Shown piece after piece: positions 22,401 through 37,400 of a DNA stretch of 64,000 bases; the first letter of the stretch is position 1, and every line of letters starts with the position of its first letter. Origin of the DNA: Nectonema munidae (Eukaryota; Nematomorpha; Nectonematoida; Nectonematidae). The notes beneath the pieces are model-generated. The model did no database searches. It was not told the DNA's origin and saw only the letters and a program-made list of their open reading frames with translations. Position numbers and translations under genes: made by a program. The stretch is from contig JAUIRK010000183.1 in assembly GCA_030549495.1 (NCBI GenBank), positions 84,501 through 148,500 of the forward strand, in the 5' to 3' direction.

Positions 22401-25400
22401 TACATTAACAAATTAAGAAATTGGCTACAACTTCTATAAAATGAGCTTTTCTATACGTATTAACAATTGGTTCATGTAGTTCCTTCCAAGCACACAACCA
22501 ATGTTATGAACTAGAATAAAAATTTATTATAAACACAAAAAGGTACGGTTGCCGTTTTGCTTATATTATAAATTTTAACGCCATCTTTAATATCTATTTT
22601 TAGAAAGAGCTAAAATGTATAACTAGTGATAAATGAAATATTTGCATTGAACCGCACGAATTTCTAGGCTGAGTGGCACAGGCTTTTATCGAGGGAGGTG
22701 GAATTGTTTAAGGAAAATTTAATTTCACAAAAATTATTTCAAAACATGATTTTACATTCAAAATAATTTTAAAAATATAAAACTTAAAATTTATTTTAAA
22801 AAGAAATGACATGTGTTGCTTCAACATTCCTTAATGCGTTCTACCGTATTATCGACCTGTGCGCAAAAGGACTGGTGGGCTGATAGGTAGAGGCGTCGCC
22901 TATCGATTCAAAGCCTTTGGGTTCGAATACCGGCGATGCCATCGACTTATCATAAAAAGTTCATCAGTGCAGATATGGAAGTTTCTACTTTCCTTGCATG
23001 AAACACCTTTCTTATATAATTAAGATCATTATATAAGATTTGGATGAAGACAAACCTAATGTACATTTTGTTTCATCAAATGTTCGGTCTATTTAAAAAA
23101 CACGCATTCCCAATTATGAATATTCCAATTATGAAATCATCCTTAATTAATCGATATTGTTTGACAAGTCATGAAGTTTGTCTCAGTTGTAAAAAATATC
23201 GTAATTTTCATTTCTTACGTTTGAGCGCATCAGAACTGACATGTCTCGAATGATTGTTGTTGTTATGGTCGATGTGAATGGGTTGAGAAGCTGCTGTACT
23301 CCTGGCAAAAGGGGGCAAGATGGAGGACTGATCATTGGGATCGTAATCTGCGATCGATCCAACAGTCTTGGAACAAGCATTGTTACTCACTGAGTGCTGG
23401 TGAGCACGGAAAACATAGCCCGACTCATCACTCATCCCACTTTGCGAAAGGAGCGAAGAATTGTGACTATTTGCGGGATGATGAGCGTTATAGTTTTCAT
23501 TGGGAAAGGATGAAAGTGATGATGTAGTTTGATCTGAAAGGGCAAAGAAAAAAGAAATAATACGAATTATTATTGTTCTAAGAAGAGAACGTTGCAAATG
23601 TTATATGACCACCACATCTTTTTCTAACAAATGACTTCTCAAAAGTTTTACTCAACTTTTGAGATTTTTAAAGATGGTCTTCCATTTTGTTAATACTATT
23701 TTAATAGATCTAACCTAGTTATTATATCCTTTTTACATTAAATTTCAACTCAATTTTCGTCTATACGAAAATGAATTAGCCAACAAATAATAATATTTGG
23801 ATAAGGGGAGATGAAACGCATTCATCCTTAAGAAAGTATCTGTAGAGAGATACTTTAACTTTGAATAGCAAGGACTAATTAATCCGCTTTCTGTTATCGA
23901 CGAGAATAGTCAGACGATATCTAATTTAAAGCAGACGATATAGTGAATTTTATAAAAATATGATCGTCTGCGTTTCTAAATTCTTTTTAATAAAAATCGT
24001 CTGCTTTACATTAGATATCGTCTGATTATTTTGGTTTGAATTTGTAAAGCAGACGCTCATATTTTTATATAGCCGACTCTGTTGCTTAACCGGCTAAGTT
24101 GATCTAACACTAGTCAAGATAAGCTTAAAAAATCTTCGTTATTTTCTCTTATCATGGCATAATCTTCATCCTATTACGTAAACCATATATCTTACATAAT
24201 ATTTTATCATGTCAAATTATATTTCGAAGTCAAAGATGTGAAAGTAGAATTTTTTGAAGAGTTGAATTTATTTTATCAGCTAAAAGCATGTAATTTGTGT
24301 AAGTCAAAATTAGATTTTTATATTAAATATAATCACGCTAGTAATTGATGATAGCTATTCAAAGTCTGGGTGATTGGAAAACAAATGTTCTTCACACATG
24401 AATTCTCAGCATTGATACAAATCACGAAATGCCATTTTAGAGCGCCTAGGACTATAAATAGCATGTAAATACTGTTAATAAACGTCAAACAACCCAATGA
24501 AGATGACCGTTTTATACAATTAACACTTATATCACTGTTCTCTTCTGCAGTTATACTGAATCGGGATGTTGTAACAGGTGACTAGATTTTAGTGCAAGTG
24601 GAAAATTTATATTTTTTGGAAAAAATTTTCCCCATTCGTGAATTTTTAACAAATTGAATTGAAAAATGTATAGATTTGAGTGAATATTTAGTTATCTGTA
24701 TCGCATCCATAGGGAAGAATAATCTGGATAGTTATGATCGGGAATCGAACCCAGACCACCTAGATCAAGACCCTACGCTTCTACCACTTGGCCATCTGCC
24801 GATGTATTTCTGATTAAAAAATCCACAAAAGCAATGTTTAACCCGTTATTGGCCACAATAATCAGACGATATCTAATGTAAAGCAGAAGATTTGTATTAA
24901 AAAGCATTGATAAACGCAGACGATTTTATTTTTGTAAGTCGACATATGTCGACTGTGGTCGATAACCGGTTAAACAATTAGTGACGAATTTTTGGTTTTA
25001 GGGCATTTAAAAGGGACCCTCTCCTCCCGTTAATTTAATTTTTAGATTCTCGAAAAGTTTTTAATATAAATATAAAGAAGTGTAAGTGTTTAAAATCAGA
25101 ATCACCCCTCTTAAATTCTTATCTGGGAAATTCATCGCTGAGCCGTGTATGATAAACAACTATGAAGGATTTCTTATGGAAAAAGTCTGCGCATGAGCAG
25201 GCATTCACTCATAGGAAATAATTTTAAAGAATTTTTTATGTTTTTTATAGAACTTGTTTACTACATTTTCTTATTCTATGAAAACGTACACATGACTAGT
25301 TCATCGTCATAAGTTAATTCCAAGAATATCACTATCCGTTGACATGTGTCAAAAATATAATTCAGTGGTGGCATATGGTAAGTTATGTGTCGAAATTTTG

Positions 25401-28400
25401 TAAAAAAAAAATGCGCTATGAAATTATGTACAAAAAAAAACTAAACTACGATAAATATCGAAGTTCAGTAGGATTTCGATCTTGAAAAGTTTTTCTTGAT
25501 GGAGCATTTGGGATTGTGAATAAATTTAGCAAAATCTGATTACGTGAGTGATGAGAAATATTCCAATCAATAAGGTTTTATGATTTATTCATTTCTTTAG
25601 TTTCACTTATTATAGCACCACTTTATTAAAACATAGATGTAATATAATAACCCATAAAGAAGGTCATATATTATATATATAGCGTGATATTGAATCAATT
25701 TATTCAAAAGATCAAATAGCAGATTAATTTATTTACTATATATATATATATAGGAGAAAAATAACGTTTCAAACTGTTTCTGCATTTTCCAATTATGATT
25801 TTTATGCCGTCAAATACGTTTTAAGGGATAATAAAAGATGGAAGCCAAAAGACGACAGAGTTGAGAGTTTTGTGTTGCAAAGATTGAATTTTGAATAAAC
25901 TTTTCAACATTTATCTATTTAATAATGAAATTTGTTGTTTTTTGAATTCTGCTGAACTAGCTATATCATTTCAAATTAAGTTTTTTAAACGAGTAATATA
26001 GAAAAGAATAATATTGATATGCAATGCTTGTACAAGAGATTATTGGAAGTATTTATTCAATGGGTCAAAAAGTTTTAAGTTTTTTTATTAAAATGAACAA
26101 AAAGATACGAAAGTAATGGAATTTTTTTTAGATTTTTTGAATCACTACTAAATGAATTTTTGAACCAAAATTCAATGGGTCAAAAATCTCAGATGAATCT
26201 TTTTGCTCATGTTCGATTACGTTATTTATATTTATATTGACCATCACAATTTTAGGTATGGCATAGAAAAAGGATTATTTTTAGTGATGCATACACACGC
26301 CATTTTTGATGGACCACATTAAAATTGAAACATTAAACAAGTATATGAAAATTTATAAACAAAAAACATCTAGAAATAAAAAATATTGTAAAACAGCAAT
26401 TTTCTCCATTATTATAGTCAACCAGTGTGTGAGTGCATTTTATGCGCGCTTCCTTTGCTAAGGAGCATAACGTTTTAGATGTAAAAAATAGAGTGGGAAG
26501 AGCTTGAAAACTCTCAAACTGTTAATCCTTTCCACCGGTATACAAAATTGAATACATGACTCTTTACAGCTTGAAAGTGAATTTACCATCTGATTTTCAT
26601 AAATCAAAATAATCTTTTGGGGTATATCTGTGGGGGAAGTAGAGGTAGGATATTTGAAATGATTCTGAAACATTGTATTGGAAGCAACAAATGAATCGTT
26701 ATCTATTAGAGTTTGTTCAAGCACTTAAAAATGTACCTTATTCTTGCATTAGAGGTGCACCGGATAGCTCAATTTACAATCCGGCCGGAGGATATTGGTA
26801 ACTGTGGAGTCATATCTTCTTTCAACTGTAATTCCCAATGTAAGCACTCTTGAAAGATACTTTGAAAAGGCCACTGATAAAGAAGGCATCAAAGAAACTA
26901 AACAGAGACTCTTGACTTCTCTTCGTAGTAGATTTTTCAATGATTCGGATTCAGGTCTCAACATCATGACGAACCCGATATATGTTCTGCCAACAATACT
27001 TCATTCACGATTTAAAGCCCAATTTCTTAGTTTCCAAAGAGCTACTTTCAAATCACAACGTTGCTAGTAAGAATATGGAGACGGAAACTCTTGGTGAAGC
27101 TGCTCGCCCTGACTCTCCAAGCATAATGTTACTTAAAGGACGAAAGCAAAGATGATTTCATGGCTTGCTTCCAAGAAATTGTGGAAACCAATGGAAATTC
27201 AAGCACAATAAAAAATGTGTCGAAAGATGATATTGAAGATGAGGCAGCCAGAGAGTTGGAAGCAAAAAATGTCCCTTGCAATATTGGTGCCAGGAAGAAA
27301 AATTTCCTTTGCTAAAGCATCTAACAGCCAAACACTCATGCACACCTGCTTCATCAACTCAGAGAGACTCTTTTCAGAATGTGGAAACATTTTTAAGAAA
27401 AAAGAATCAAACTTTTGGCTGAAAAAGGAGAAATGCTTTTATTCGTTCATCACAATGGCAAGAATTTTTTTGACATGACTTATTTGTTAGTTAATTCTTT
27501 GAAATAAACTCAAATTGAAAACTTTTTGTCATTAAAAACTTACTCTTATTAGTTTATGCTTTTTTAAAAGTAAACATTTAATGATAATTTGTTTGTAACT
27601 ATCCGGTTTATCCTGCCGGTTATAAAAATTATCCGGCGTTCATGCCGAATATCAAATAATTGTCGCTATCCGGTGCACCCCTATCTTGCATATATAGTTA
27701 TCTCTTTAAGAGAGTCCAAAAAACATAGAGAGAATATTTTTTTGATTTCAACATCATAAAATATTCAATGATTTAAGTTACATATAATGAAATAGACTAA
27801 TTCTCGATTTTAAAAAAAAAATCTATTTAGATGCTCAAGAGTATCAAAAATTAAGAATCTTTTAACTTTGAGATCAATAAATAAAATCAAATAAAATTTA
27901 AAGCGCCATGGAAGAATAGGTCTGGGAAACACCCAAATATGAGTTAAATGAGATGCCTCATAGAAATGTCACTTACCAGGAAAACAAAATATTTTAAAGA
28001 TTGTAAGCTAAAATTGAAAAAAAATGTAAATCAAAAAGCAATTTCTTGAAGAGTTCAAGAGAGAAGAAGCTTGATTATTTTAAAAGCGGAATTCATGCAG
28101 AGAATAAGCACATGCAGTAGAAGAGAAGAGGAAGAAAAAGATTGAGGGTATACTTATCATTCCTCCCATCAAACTTCTTTCAGGTGCCCGAGTGTTATGA
28201 GATTTCGTAGACTGAACATGACGAGCGTTTAGATTGGATGTTGTTTCGACTGGACGATTGCGTTCGCCAACACTCGCCGCATTGTTCGGCAAAAACGATG
28301 AAGTAAAATGATCGGTGCAGTACTTGGCATAGTTCGCGACATCAGTGTTTAAGCCATTTCTTCCGCCTATAGATCCCCAGTTGCCATTGAGCGGATCATA

Positions 28401-31400
28401 CTCACTAATTTTTCCAATGCTCATAGGGCGTTGATAAAAAGATGGGGTATAGGCAGCGCCATCAGAAGAGTTATCTTTATAGAAGTATACATCGTGTTTA
28501 GGATAGAAATGGGAAACTGCGTGCAAGCCAATAAAAAGACATAGAAGTCATTTACAAATTTTAATCCGAACAAAAAACCTTCGGATAGTGAAAAAAAGCA
28601 ATAATAATTTTGTTGTCAAATTTGTCGAAGTCAATATAATAAAGTTAATGGCGTTCGGTAAAAAAAAGTACACAAAAGAGCGAAGTTCCACTGACACAAC
28701 TGGGTTTTGAAAAAGGAAAGGAAATCATTTTAGAGATAAAAAGAATAAATATTTGACTTTTTATTAATGAAAATCACTACGCATTCTCTCCCACGTACTG
28801 ATCCCTTGATAATAATATCCGCATCGCAAAATTGTTACATCCTTTTAACATCCTCATCCGCGGATTTGCAAACATTTTTCTTTTTTTTCTATACATCAAA
28901 GTTTTTTTTAGGAAATTTCTATCTTCATTTTAACGAAAATTTTTATAACTACGCCTTTATAATAAGACATATGCATTGAAGACATCTCTCTAAATTTTCA
29001 AGAAGTATAAAAATTGCGTTTGCTTAGAAAAGCAAGTAAGATATCCGCTTCCCTTAATAAAATTTATTCTGACATCGGCATCGACGGATGCAAAAAAATT
29101 CACATCCGATATATCTCTATTATCGCATGGCGGTATTTAAACCGGCTCAACCAACCACACGAAGCCTGTTCTTTTCAGTTGTGCGACCAACAAAAGTGTT
29201 TGTTCTTGTATCATTGGCTCTGAGACCGGAATGTTCATACTACGCGCCTTTTGAAACCAGTGCCAAGTAGCAAAATCGACATCTTCGAATAATGATGAGA
29301 TACAGACTCTTTTTCTTTTGTTTACAGGAAAATTTGTTGTGAAAGCTTTGAAATACTCGTCCTTCCTTTTCACAATTGATTGTACTTGAGTTTTACACTA
29401 ATATTGCATTTTTCTGCCAAACAACTGGCTTTTACCTTCAGACATATTAAAACTAGAGAAACTTTATCTTTAAGGCTCAACTCATTTCTTCATGTTTTCT
29501 GTGTGCTCATTTAAATAATTATAAACAACAATATTATCTCTGAAGAACAATAAAAAATATTGATGATACGAAAAAATTAATAATTTAATTTAATTGACCA
29601 TTTTTCCTACTGAAAGAAAACAAGTAATAAAGTCCTTCTGCTCTAATTCAAAAAATCTCGCTTAACCCATTTACGACCAAGCAAAGCAGACGATATCTAA
29701 AAAAACGCAGACGATTTATATTCAAAGTCATTGAAAAAAGCAGACAAAGATAAAATTACTTATGTTCCCAAATAGGAACATTGGTCGTAAATGGGTTAAA
29801 ATGTACATTCCATAAAAAAACTCCTGAAAATATTTTAAGTTATGCCTTACAACATAATGGAGTTTATAATACATTCGTTATTAATACGATATATAAATTT
29901 TAAGCATTCCATTACTCGATATATGTTACGCAGTGCATCTCAAACGGCGCGCTATGAAAGGTAGCCATGTGACCCTAAGATTCCATCTAGATCCACGATT
30001 CTTAACAAAGGGTGTGAGACAACATAATAGGGGGTGCGAGAAACGACCAAATAATCCACAACATATGCAGTTTGTACTTCTTTATATTTTTTATTTTAAA
30101 ATTTTATGCCCGATTTTCCTATATCAATCTCGCCCCAAATGTTCAGTTATTTCATAGGTGCGCCCTGGGGTAAAAAAGTGTGAGAAGCACTGTTAGAGAG
30201 TGAGGTTGTGAAACTAGGCATTTCATGAAATGCCTAAAAATTTCAGTGAATTCGTGAAATCACTGCTTCAATTTGAAATATCATGAACTCACTAGTGCTT
30301 CATGAATCCCCTAAGAATTTCATATGTACTTACTGAAATGACACTTTATTTATTTTATTCCCTAAAACTCTCCCAGTTTGTGATGGCGAATCTGGGACCC
30401 AAATTCTGAAATTTCCCCCAAGGAGATAGTTCCAATTTTTGATGAGAGGCACTGCAGTAGCCATTTCAAATGATTTTCTTTCATTATAAATTCAAGGAGT
30501 AGGTAAAAAAATGTCATATTGAAAATGCAAAACATTTTCTTTTTTTTAAAAAAGTTCTTGGAGAAAATGAGTAGGGAAAGCGTTACTTGGGTAAATATTT
30601 TCAAAACTTTGTGACGACATGAAAGATGATGTCGAGTTGGGGTGGGGGGTTGGCAAGGACATTTTGCCAGGGCTGCTTCCGACGATGTTCGCGTTGCTGT
30701 TGCTGATGTGGCCATGGTACATAGCGGAGCTGATATTCACGGAATTTAGTTTGTGTCGAATCGTTTCTGGATCATCAACCACTTCCAACTTTGATCCTTT
30801 CATCTTCTCATACTCTTTGTGGTAGATCGCCTGGAGAATATAAAAGTAGGATTTCTTTTAAATCGTCGTATTCCATCGCTACTTTCAACTGAAGCAGAAG
30901 ATTCATTTATTAAAAAAAATTTTTTTATTTTTATCTAAAAAAGAGGGTTAGACTCCAATTAGGGGTGAAGATTTTAAAGGGGTGGAGTCGAAGTATAGGA
31001 AGCGAAGAGTTGGTGTTTAATTTATTAAGGTTTTGAGTTGGATTTTTATAAATGCTAGGAGTCTGAATCAGAGTCCGAGTTTGAGGTAAAAAAAAGTAAA
31101 AAAATATAAAATAAACTGTATAAAAAAACCACTTGAGCTTCAAGTTAGGTTTTTTAATCTTGATGTTTTATCGTCTACTTTTTTCTGGAAGACTTTTATA
31201 ATGGAGCGCACCAAATATAGTGTTCTGATGATGATACCCCAAATTTTTTATTCTTCATAAACTCAATTTTACTCCTAAAATTAGCATAGATGATCTTATA
31301 AAGAAAAATAAAGGAATGAATATTTCCGATCACTATTCTCATCAATCAATCAACCACTCCCAAAAAAGTGGTAACAAGTGTAGCTATTATATTAGTGCTG

Positions 31401-34400
31401 GAAATGGAATCCTTTATCGATTCTCTCAGCATCGTTTTATTTAAAGTTTTCAAAAAATAAATTTTAATTTCATTATTTATGCAAAAAGTTTCAAAAACTA
31501 TTTTTATTGGCCTTATATCTTCTCAGTTTCAAAGATCTCTAAAAGGAATTTAATTGTCTGATTTCTTTTTCAATGTGTTTTTATATGCATAAAAAGTAGA
31601 TGACTTTTATTTTATGGGACAGTGGTGTCCCCTTGTGGGTCTGAAAGTGTTAACATAGAAATTAATCAATGTGCGATTTCACATCATGCAATGCGGAACT
31701 TTTGGCGCATGCGCTATTGGTTGACCAGCGGTGCGTTAAATCGTTTCACCGATTTTTGTGAAAGAATAGCAAGGAATAATTTTTGATTCAACCCATATTT
31801 GGAGTGGGCAGATCTTTTAAAAGTTTTTTTTATTTTCCATTAATATATTCACTTTTTTTATATATTTAAATATATAAACTTGTATTCATAAAAAAAATTG
31901 TACCTTTTTTGGTAAAAAAAAAAAAATGAAAAGCTATTTCAAAAAAAAGTTTAAATCGGAAACCAATGGTTGTTAGGGTGTACCTCTCAGCTTAACAGTT
32001 GAAGGTCTCCAGAAGGCTCCCAACTCTTAAAAACAAATTCACAAAAACTGTGATTAACCATCTTAAGCATAATACGAGCATATAGCGATACGGCTGAAAG
32101 TGTTTTGATATCTCCAATCAACCAACCATAGGAAACCAAAAAATTAAAGTTTAGAAATTTTACCAAAAATTTATTTAAAATTTTGTCAAACATATTAATC
32201 TTAACATTTTTTTAAAGAAAATTCAAAAGTCACTCATTTAATTGTTTTATGCATTACCTAAAATTTATTTTTTTTTAATATAAATTTACGAAAGTAGAAT
32301 ATTTTTTCAATAAATTTTTCTTTCTTTTTAAAACTAAAGAATTGTAATTATAATAGAAAAAAATTTTTTTATAAAAAAAAAAGTAAGCTTCCTATTATTA
32401 AGTCAAAAATAGACATCATCAGTCATCACAGATAAGGAAAAAGAATGAATCCAATCATTTTGCAAATGGCTGGCTGGCTGGCGGCCTGAACTATAGAAAA
32501 TATTAATTTAAAAACCTTGATATAAAATGTATATCACTTGTTTCTGATAAACAATCGTGCATACTTTTGAATGAATGTGGATGCTTTAACTAAGTCAGCG
32601 TAATGAAAAGTATAATTAAATTCTAAATTTGCACTGATCTTTTCTATCATAATTATCTTAGATTAACGCTTGGATATTTAAGGTTATAATTTTCATTGGC
32701 AACTTTCCTACTGAGTTATGTTAGATTTTCTTCCGATATTTCTTTTGTGTACACAACCTCGCATAAATCCTGATAACCAATTCTTTAATTAAATAAATTT
32801 GGCAATCATATTAATTCTAGTTTTTGTTCATTGCCATTGCTATCCACTACTAATATCAAAGTGGATGATGAATTAAGAAAAAGTTTTATTGATTTCAAGC
32901 TAAGGCTTCCAAATTTTACAATATTACAGGCAGGGCTTCAGCGCCGCCTCAAAATTGCTTGGCTCCGGCTTCGAAGCAAATATTTTTTTCCATGACTCCG
33001 ACTCCAGCACCGCTCTCCTTCACCACCCTGGTGTAAATACTAAATTGGAGCCAGATATGGGGAGCCGCTTTTTGTTATTTGTGACTCTGGCTTCACAGGG
33101 CTGTTGCTATTAAAGGGCACACTGGGCACGTGAAAGGCGCTATAATTTATTTTAAATTCTTTTCTCCTCTTGAAATCCTTGAACTTCGGCTAAATCTGAA
33201 ATCGGGCTTCAGCAGATGACAATTCAAACAGTTTTCAAATATTTAATTTTTGATAGTTATAGCGAGGATTGTAGAAGCGAAGTCAAAATTTTTAAGTAAT
33301 AAATTTTTTGTGAAGTATTATTTAAAAAAAAGGAAAGGAATTTCTTACATCACTCTGAATTTTTGTGTTATTTGTGATTCGCTTCATTTCAGGAGTGTCA
33401 GAAATGGAAGTAAACTTTTGTTCTGGATAATGTCTGCAAAAGAACAAAAAGGTTATTAGAAAAATTTCTTTTAGCTTGAAACCAAAAAGACACTCTTTGG
33501 TATTTTGTATTTATGATTAATCCTTAAAACATTCTTGGAAACGTCAAAGAGTTTGTATACTCAAGCATTCAAATAATTAGCTGAATAGGTATAAATAACA
33601 AATGGGACTGAAATAGCTGATGCAATTAAACGCTTTTAGAAGGTTTTTAGGAATTTAAATATTGTGCACTTTGTATTCCTGCGTGATATTAAGTTTTGGG
33701 CATTTTGAAGTGATATTAGAACTTTTAAATGGCCGCTAAATTAACATCCGCCAATGATCAAACGTAGCAGTGTGTAAGCCTTATAATTGGACCTTCAGAT
33801 CGGAATGGAGAAATGAGACGCAAATGGATTAGGGTTTTTTTTTATTTTAGGACGTAGTCTTTTACATAACTTATTTTTTAAAGCAACAACAACTTTATCT
33901 AATGCAAAATACACTCAAATTTTTCTAAAGAGGATTTCTAAAAAGATTTTTTATCAGTAGTTTCCACAATTTTATATTGCGGTTAAAAGTCGAATATGCA
34001 TCAAGCGATATTATTACTTGTAAACAAAATTTTTTTAGAAAAATTAAATTTTCGCATTTGAACAATTAAATATTACTTTTTTTTTATTTAATAAATTTAT
34101 CCAATTTTTTTATACCAAATCATGAGGTTACTGAACTCCAAATTTCAAAAAATATAAAAATGCACCATAAATAATGATAATTATACAAATTTTATTGTCG
34201 AAAAAATATTCATATTCCAAAACTTATAAAATAAATAAATCAGAGGTTCTTTGTTTTTTTTTTTTAGTAATAAAATGACAGCCAAATTTTGATTTTCAAG
34301 ATGTGATTATCTTTCTGATTCTGGTTAGTAAAAGCATATTTGCAGATATTTATAGGCGAGTTTAGCTAGCTGTGGAAAGATCGTTTCCAGTAGCTTACTC

Positions 34401-37400
34401 GATCATCATCTGTGCTGATGCCTGATTCGCTGAAACATGTACTGTACATTTGTTGTTCGTCATAGCCTTCAAACACGAAAGGACAGGTCTACTAAACTTT
34501 TGATTGTGAGAATGGAAAAAAGCCCTACTGGTGGTTTCCACTCTGTGTCATCTAATTGTGTTACCTCTATAGGGAAGGTACTCCTAGTTTCTCGAGAAAC
34601 TCTGCTCGTCCTCCTGATATATACCAAGGAAGCTTCCAGCGATACAATCACTGAGAGAATCTGATTTTTGTGATTCTCGAGGTGTGATTTTCATTCTGTT
34701 ACTCAAACTCTAGTATTAGGTGATGCTTTAAAATGAGTAATTCTCCAACTTTTTAACAAAGAAGAAAATTACGAATCAACAAGATGCACTAGAGAACCGC
34801 ATCAAAACAAAAAAAAACTTTTTTTAAAAAAGCGTCCTTTCTACTTAACTCTTTTAAAATAAAAGATAAAAATTGAAATATTAGCATAGTTGCTTAAACT
34901 GAGTCCAATTTGCAGCATATATATTTGCCATAAAATTATCCGTTTATTAGTACATAGGTTTAACATAATAAATTATGAAAGGGCGTATGAACATGTGTGT
35001 GTACGGGTTGCTTTTGTCTTTATTACATAGACAAGGAATTTCAGCGAAGTATCGCCTTTCAGATCTGAAGTACAACTCTATTTTTAAATACTCAAAAGAT
35101 ATTGCAGTTTGTCTAAAGTCGGCAATCCAATAGACAGATGGTGTATAGCCATAACTTAAGAACAGAGCATAGATACAAAACTATACTACAATCTATGTTA
35201 TGTACAGTACAGATAGAGATGAGTAAATTTGAGAAAATTTCAAGGTTTTGATATGATATTGTTAGCCTAATTTCTTCCATAAATTTTGTTATGTTTGGGC
35301 CACAAAACAACAGGTGGTTAAAAAAAAGGTATATTACGCATTGCAGTACGGAACTTTTTTGTAGCCTTTATAATTCTTCATCGTTAAAGGCATTCCGCAG
35401 TGAGCGCACTTGAAACATGTCTTATGCCAAATCTGCAAAAATAAAGAATTTATGAACTTGCTAAACATTAGAATTTTTACACACACACCAGGAATGGAAT
35501 TCGGGTTTTAAAAAAAAGTCATTTACCTATTCATAACAATTTTGACAAAAAAAGCAAATTATATTAAATTGTTTTAAGTAATTGACGACAAGAATCGACT
35601 ATTGTCGATTTTAAAAAATAAAATTGCTGTTATAAATGCTTTTAAACGCTTCGAGGAGCATTGTGAGACCGGTGTCCCTAGAAATAAAAATTAATCGCCT
35701 GTTCTAACTATGTAAAATTCCATGGAAAAAAGAGATTCGGGTCCTCAAAAAGAGTTCATACAAAGTTTCTGCATTACATCAGATATCATGTGATTTTTGA
35801 TGTCATTAATTTGATTGAGGAATCGAATCGTGAAGAATAGCCTCCTCATCTCTTCTTCAATCCAATTGTAAATATACCATTTTTGGTTTTTATTTTTCAT
35901 CATATTTATATGCGAGAGTGTTGATCTAAGTGAGTATGTTAAAAAAATGGATAGGACACATTTTCGAGAAGTGGATATTTTCCTGAAAAACAAAAACAAG
36001 AATGTGATCAAAAAACTGCTATCATTTCTGAATCGTTTCAATACACGTCAAGCTCAATCTTAATGTGTAGTTTTTAGTAACGATTTTGGAAAGTGCATAA
36101 CCATTTGCTCTAAAAGGAAAACTCATAAATTCTGCAAGCGATTTCAGGTTTGAGATTCCTTATCTACAAAATTGTCTGAACTTCTACCGGGGCCACACTT
36201 TTGCCTTCGGACACAGTTTTGGGGGCCCTTCATCCATACAATACGCTTAACTCAACTTTTTCAGAACCAGTCTTATCGTTCCTCAAAGAACGTATGCGTC
36301 AAAAAGTCCAGATTATTTCTTATCCCGCTTTGCAGTTGATACGCGCTTGATTTACATATTTAAAAATGTGTTAATAAAAAAAACGTTAATTGAAATTACA
36401 TAAAGGATCAATTATTTAAAAGATTTTGGGAATAAAATTATTTTCAGTATAAATCTGACTTCAAAATTAAGCATTCTCAAAAAAGTTCATTTTAGCGATT
36501 TTGTTATCAATGACAAAATCAAGGGTCTAATTGTAGGCATTGATCACTTGTGCATATAAGCTATATGCTCGCATTATGCTTATCACAGCTTTGGTGAATT
36601 TGTTTTTAAGAGTTGGGAGCCTTGGGGATCGAACCCCTGATCTTTAACTGTTAATCTGAGGGGTACACCCTAACAACCATTGATTGAACAACTTCTTGTA
36701 ATTTGCAATGTAAAAAGCTTTTTAGTTTTGAGATGAGAGCCCAATATCGCGAAGAGTGCGCTCCAAGAAAAGTAGTACATAATGATGGAGATTGTTATTA
36801 TTGAATTTTTGTTAAAAGTGCACACATTGAAAAAGCAAAGACACGAATGTCTGCTGAAGCGAGCAAAAGTTTGTATGAAAAGTATGTAATCAATTTTATT
36901 ATTGATTTTTATACAAGTCAAGCCTCAATACACTGTCGTCATCTATCCTACTGATGTTGCTATTGGCTCATAAAAATGAATGAAATACTATTGCCCCCAA
37001 ACCTCACAGACACGTGAAAAACTCCTTAACGCCAAAAACAACAACAATTTACTCCACACATGTCAACACATACACCACTGCACTCACCAACCAAGTCACA
37101 CACAAGCGGTCACCAATTACCTCAATTCACTTTGAATCTCATCAATCCTTAACTCTACACCACCCACCATACATAAATTTGAAGAATCTTTGTCAATCAC
37201 CATTGTTTCATATCATATTGATTTGTTCCATTTCTTCAATATGGTGTATAGTGTATACACCGCGGCAGTTTATCAAAGATATAAGTGCTTGCAGAGATTT
37301 AAAAATAAAATTTTAAAACAAATATTTTCTATAGATATACTAAATAAATACATTAACTATAATACTATAAATATACTTAATAAATATAATATAATAAATA

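Noticed and set aside
24735-24812. Minus-strand tRNA-like sequence with good A and B boxes
   Set aside because: The acceptor arms do not pair and a SINE-like tail follows.
34469-34651. Minus frame bounded by CTCTCAG and GTAACA in Lasp intron 2, a possible exon
   Set aside because: It would split the last LIM ligand from the rest of the domain, and exons 2 and 3 already join in phase without it.
37014-37316. 100-codon Thr/His-rich plus frame
   Set aside because: The composition comes from a C- and A-rich strand; no motif, no splice context that fits a gene.
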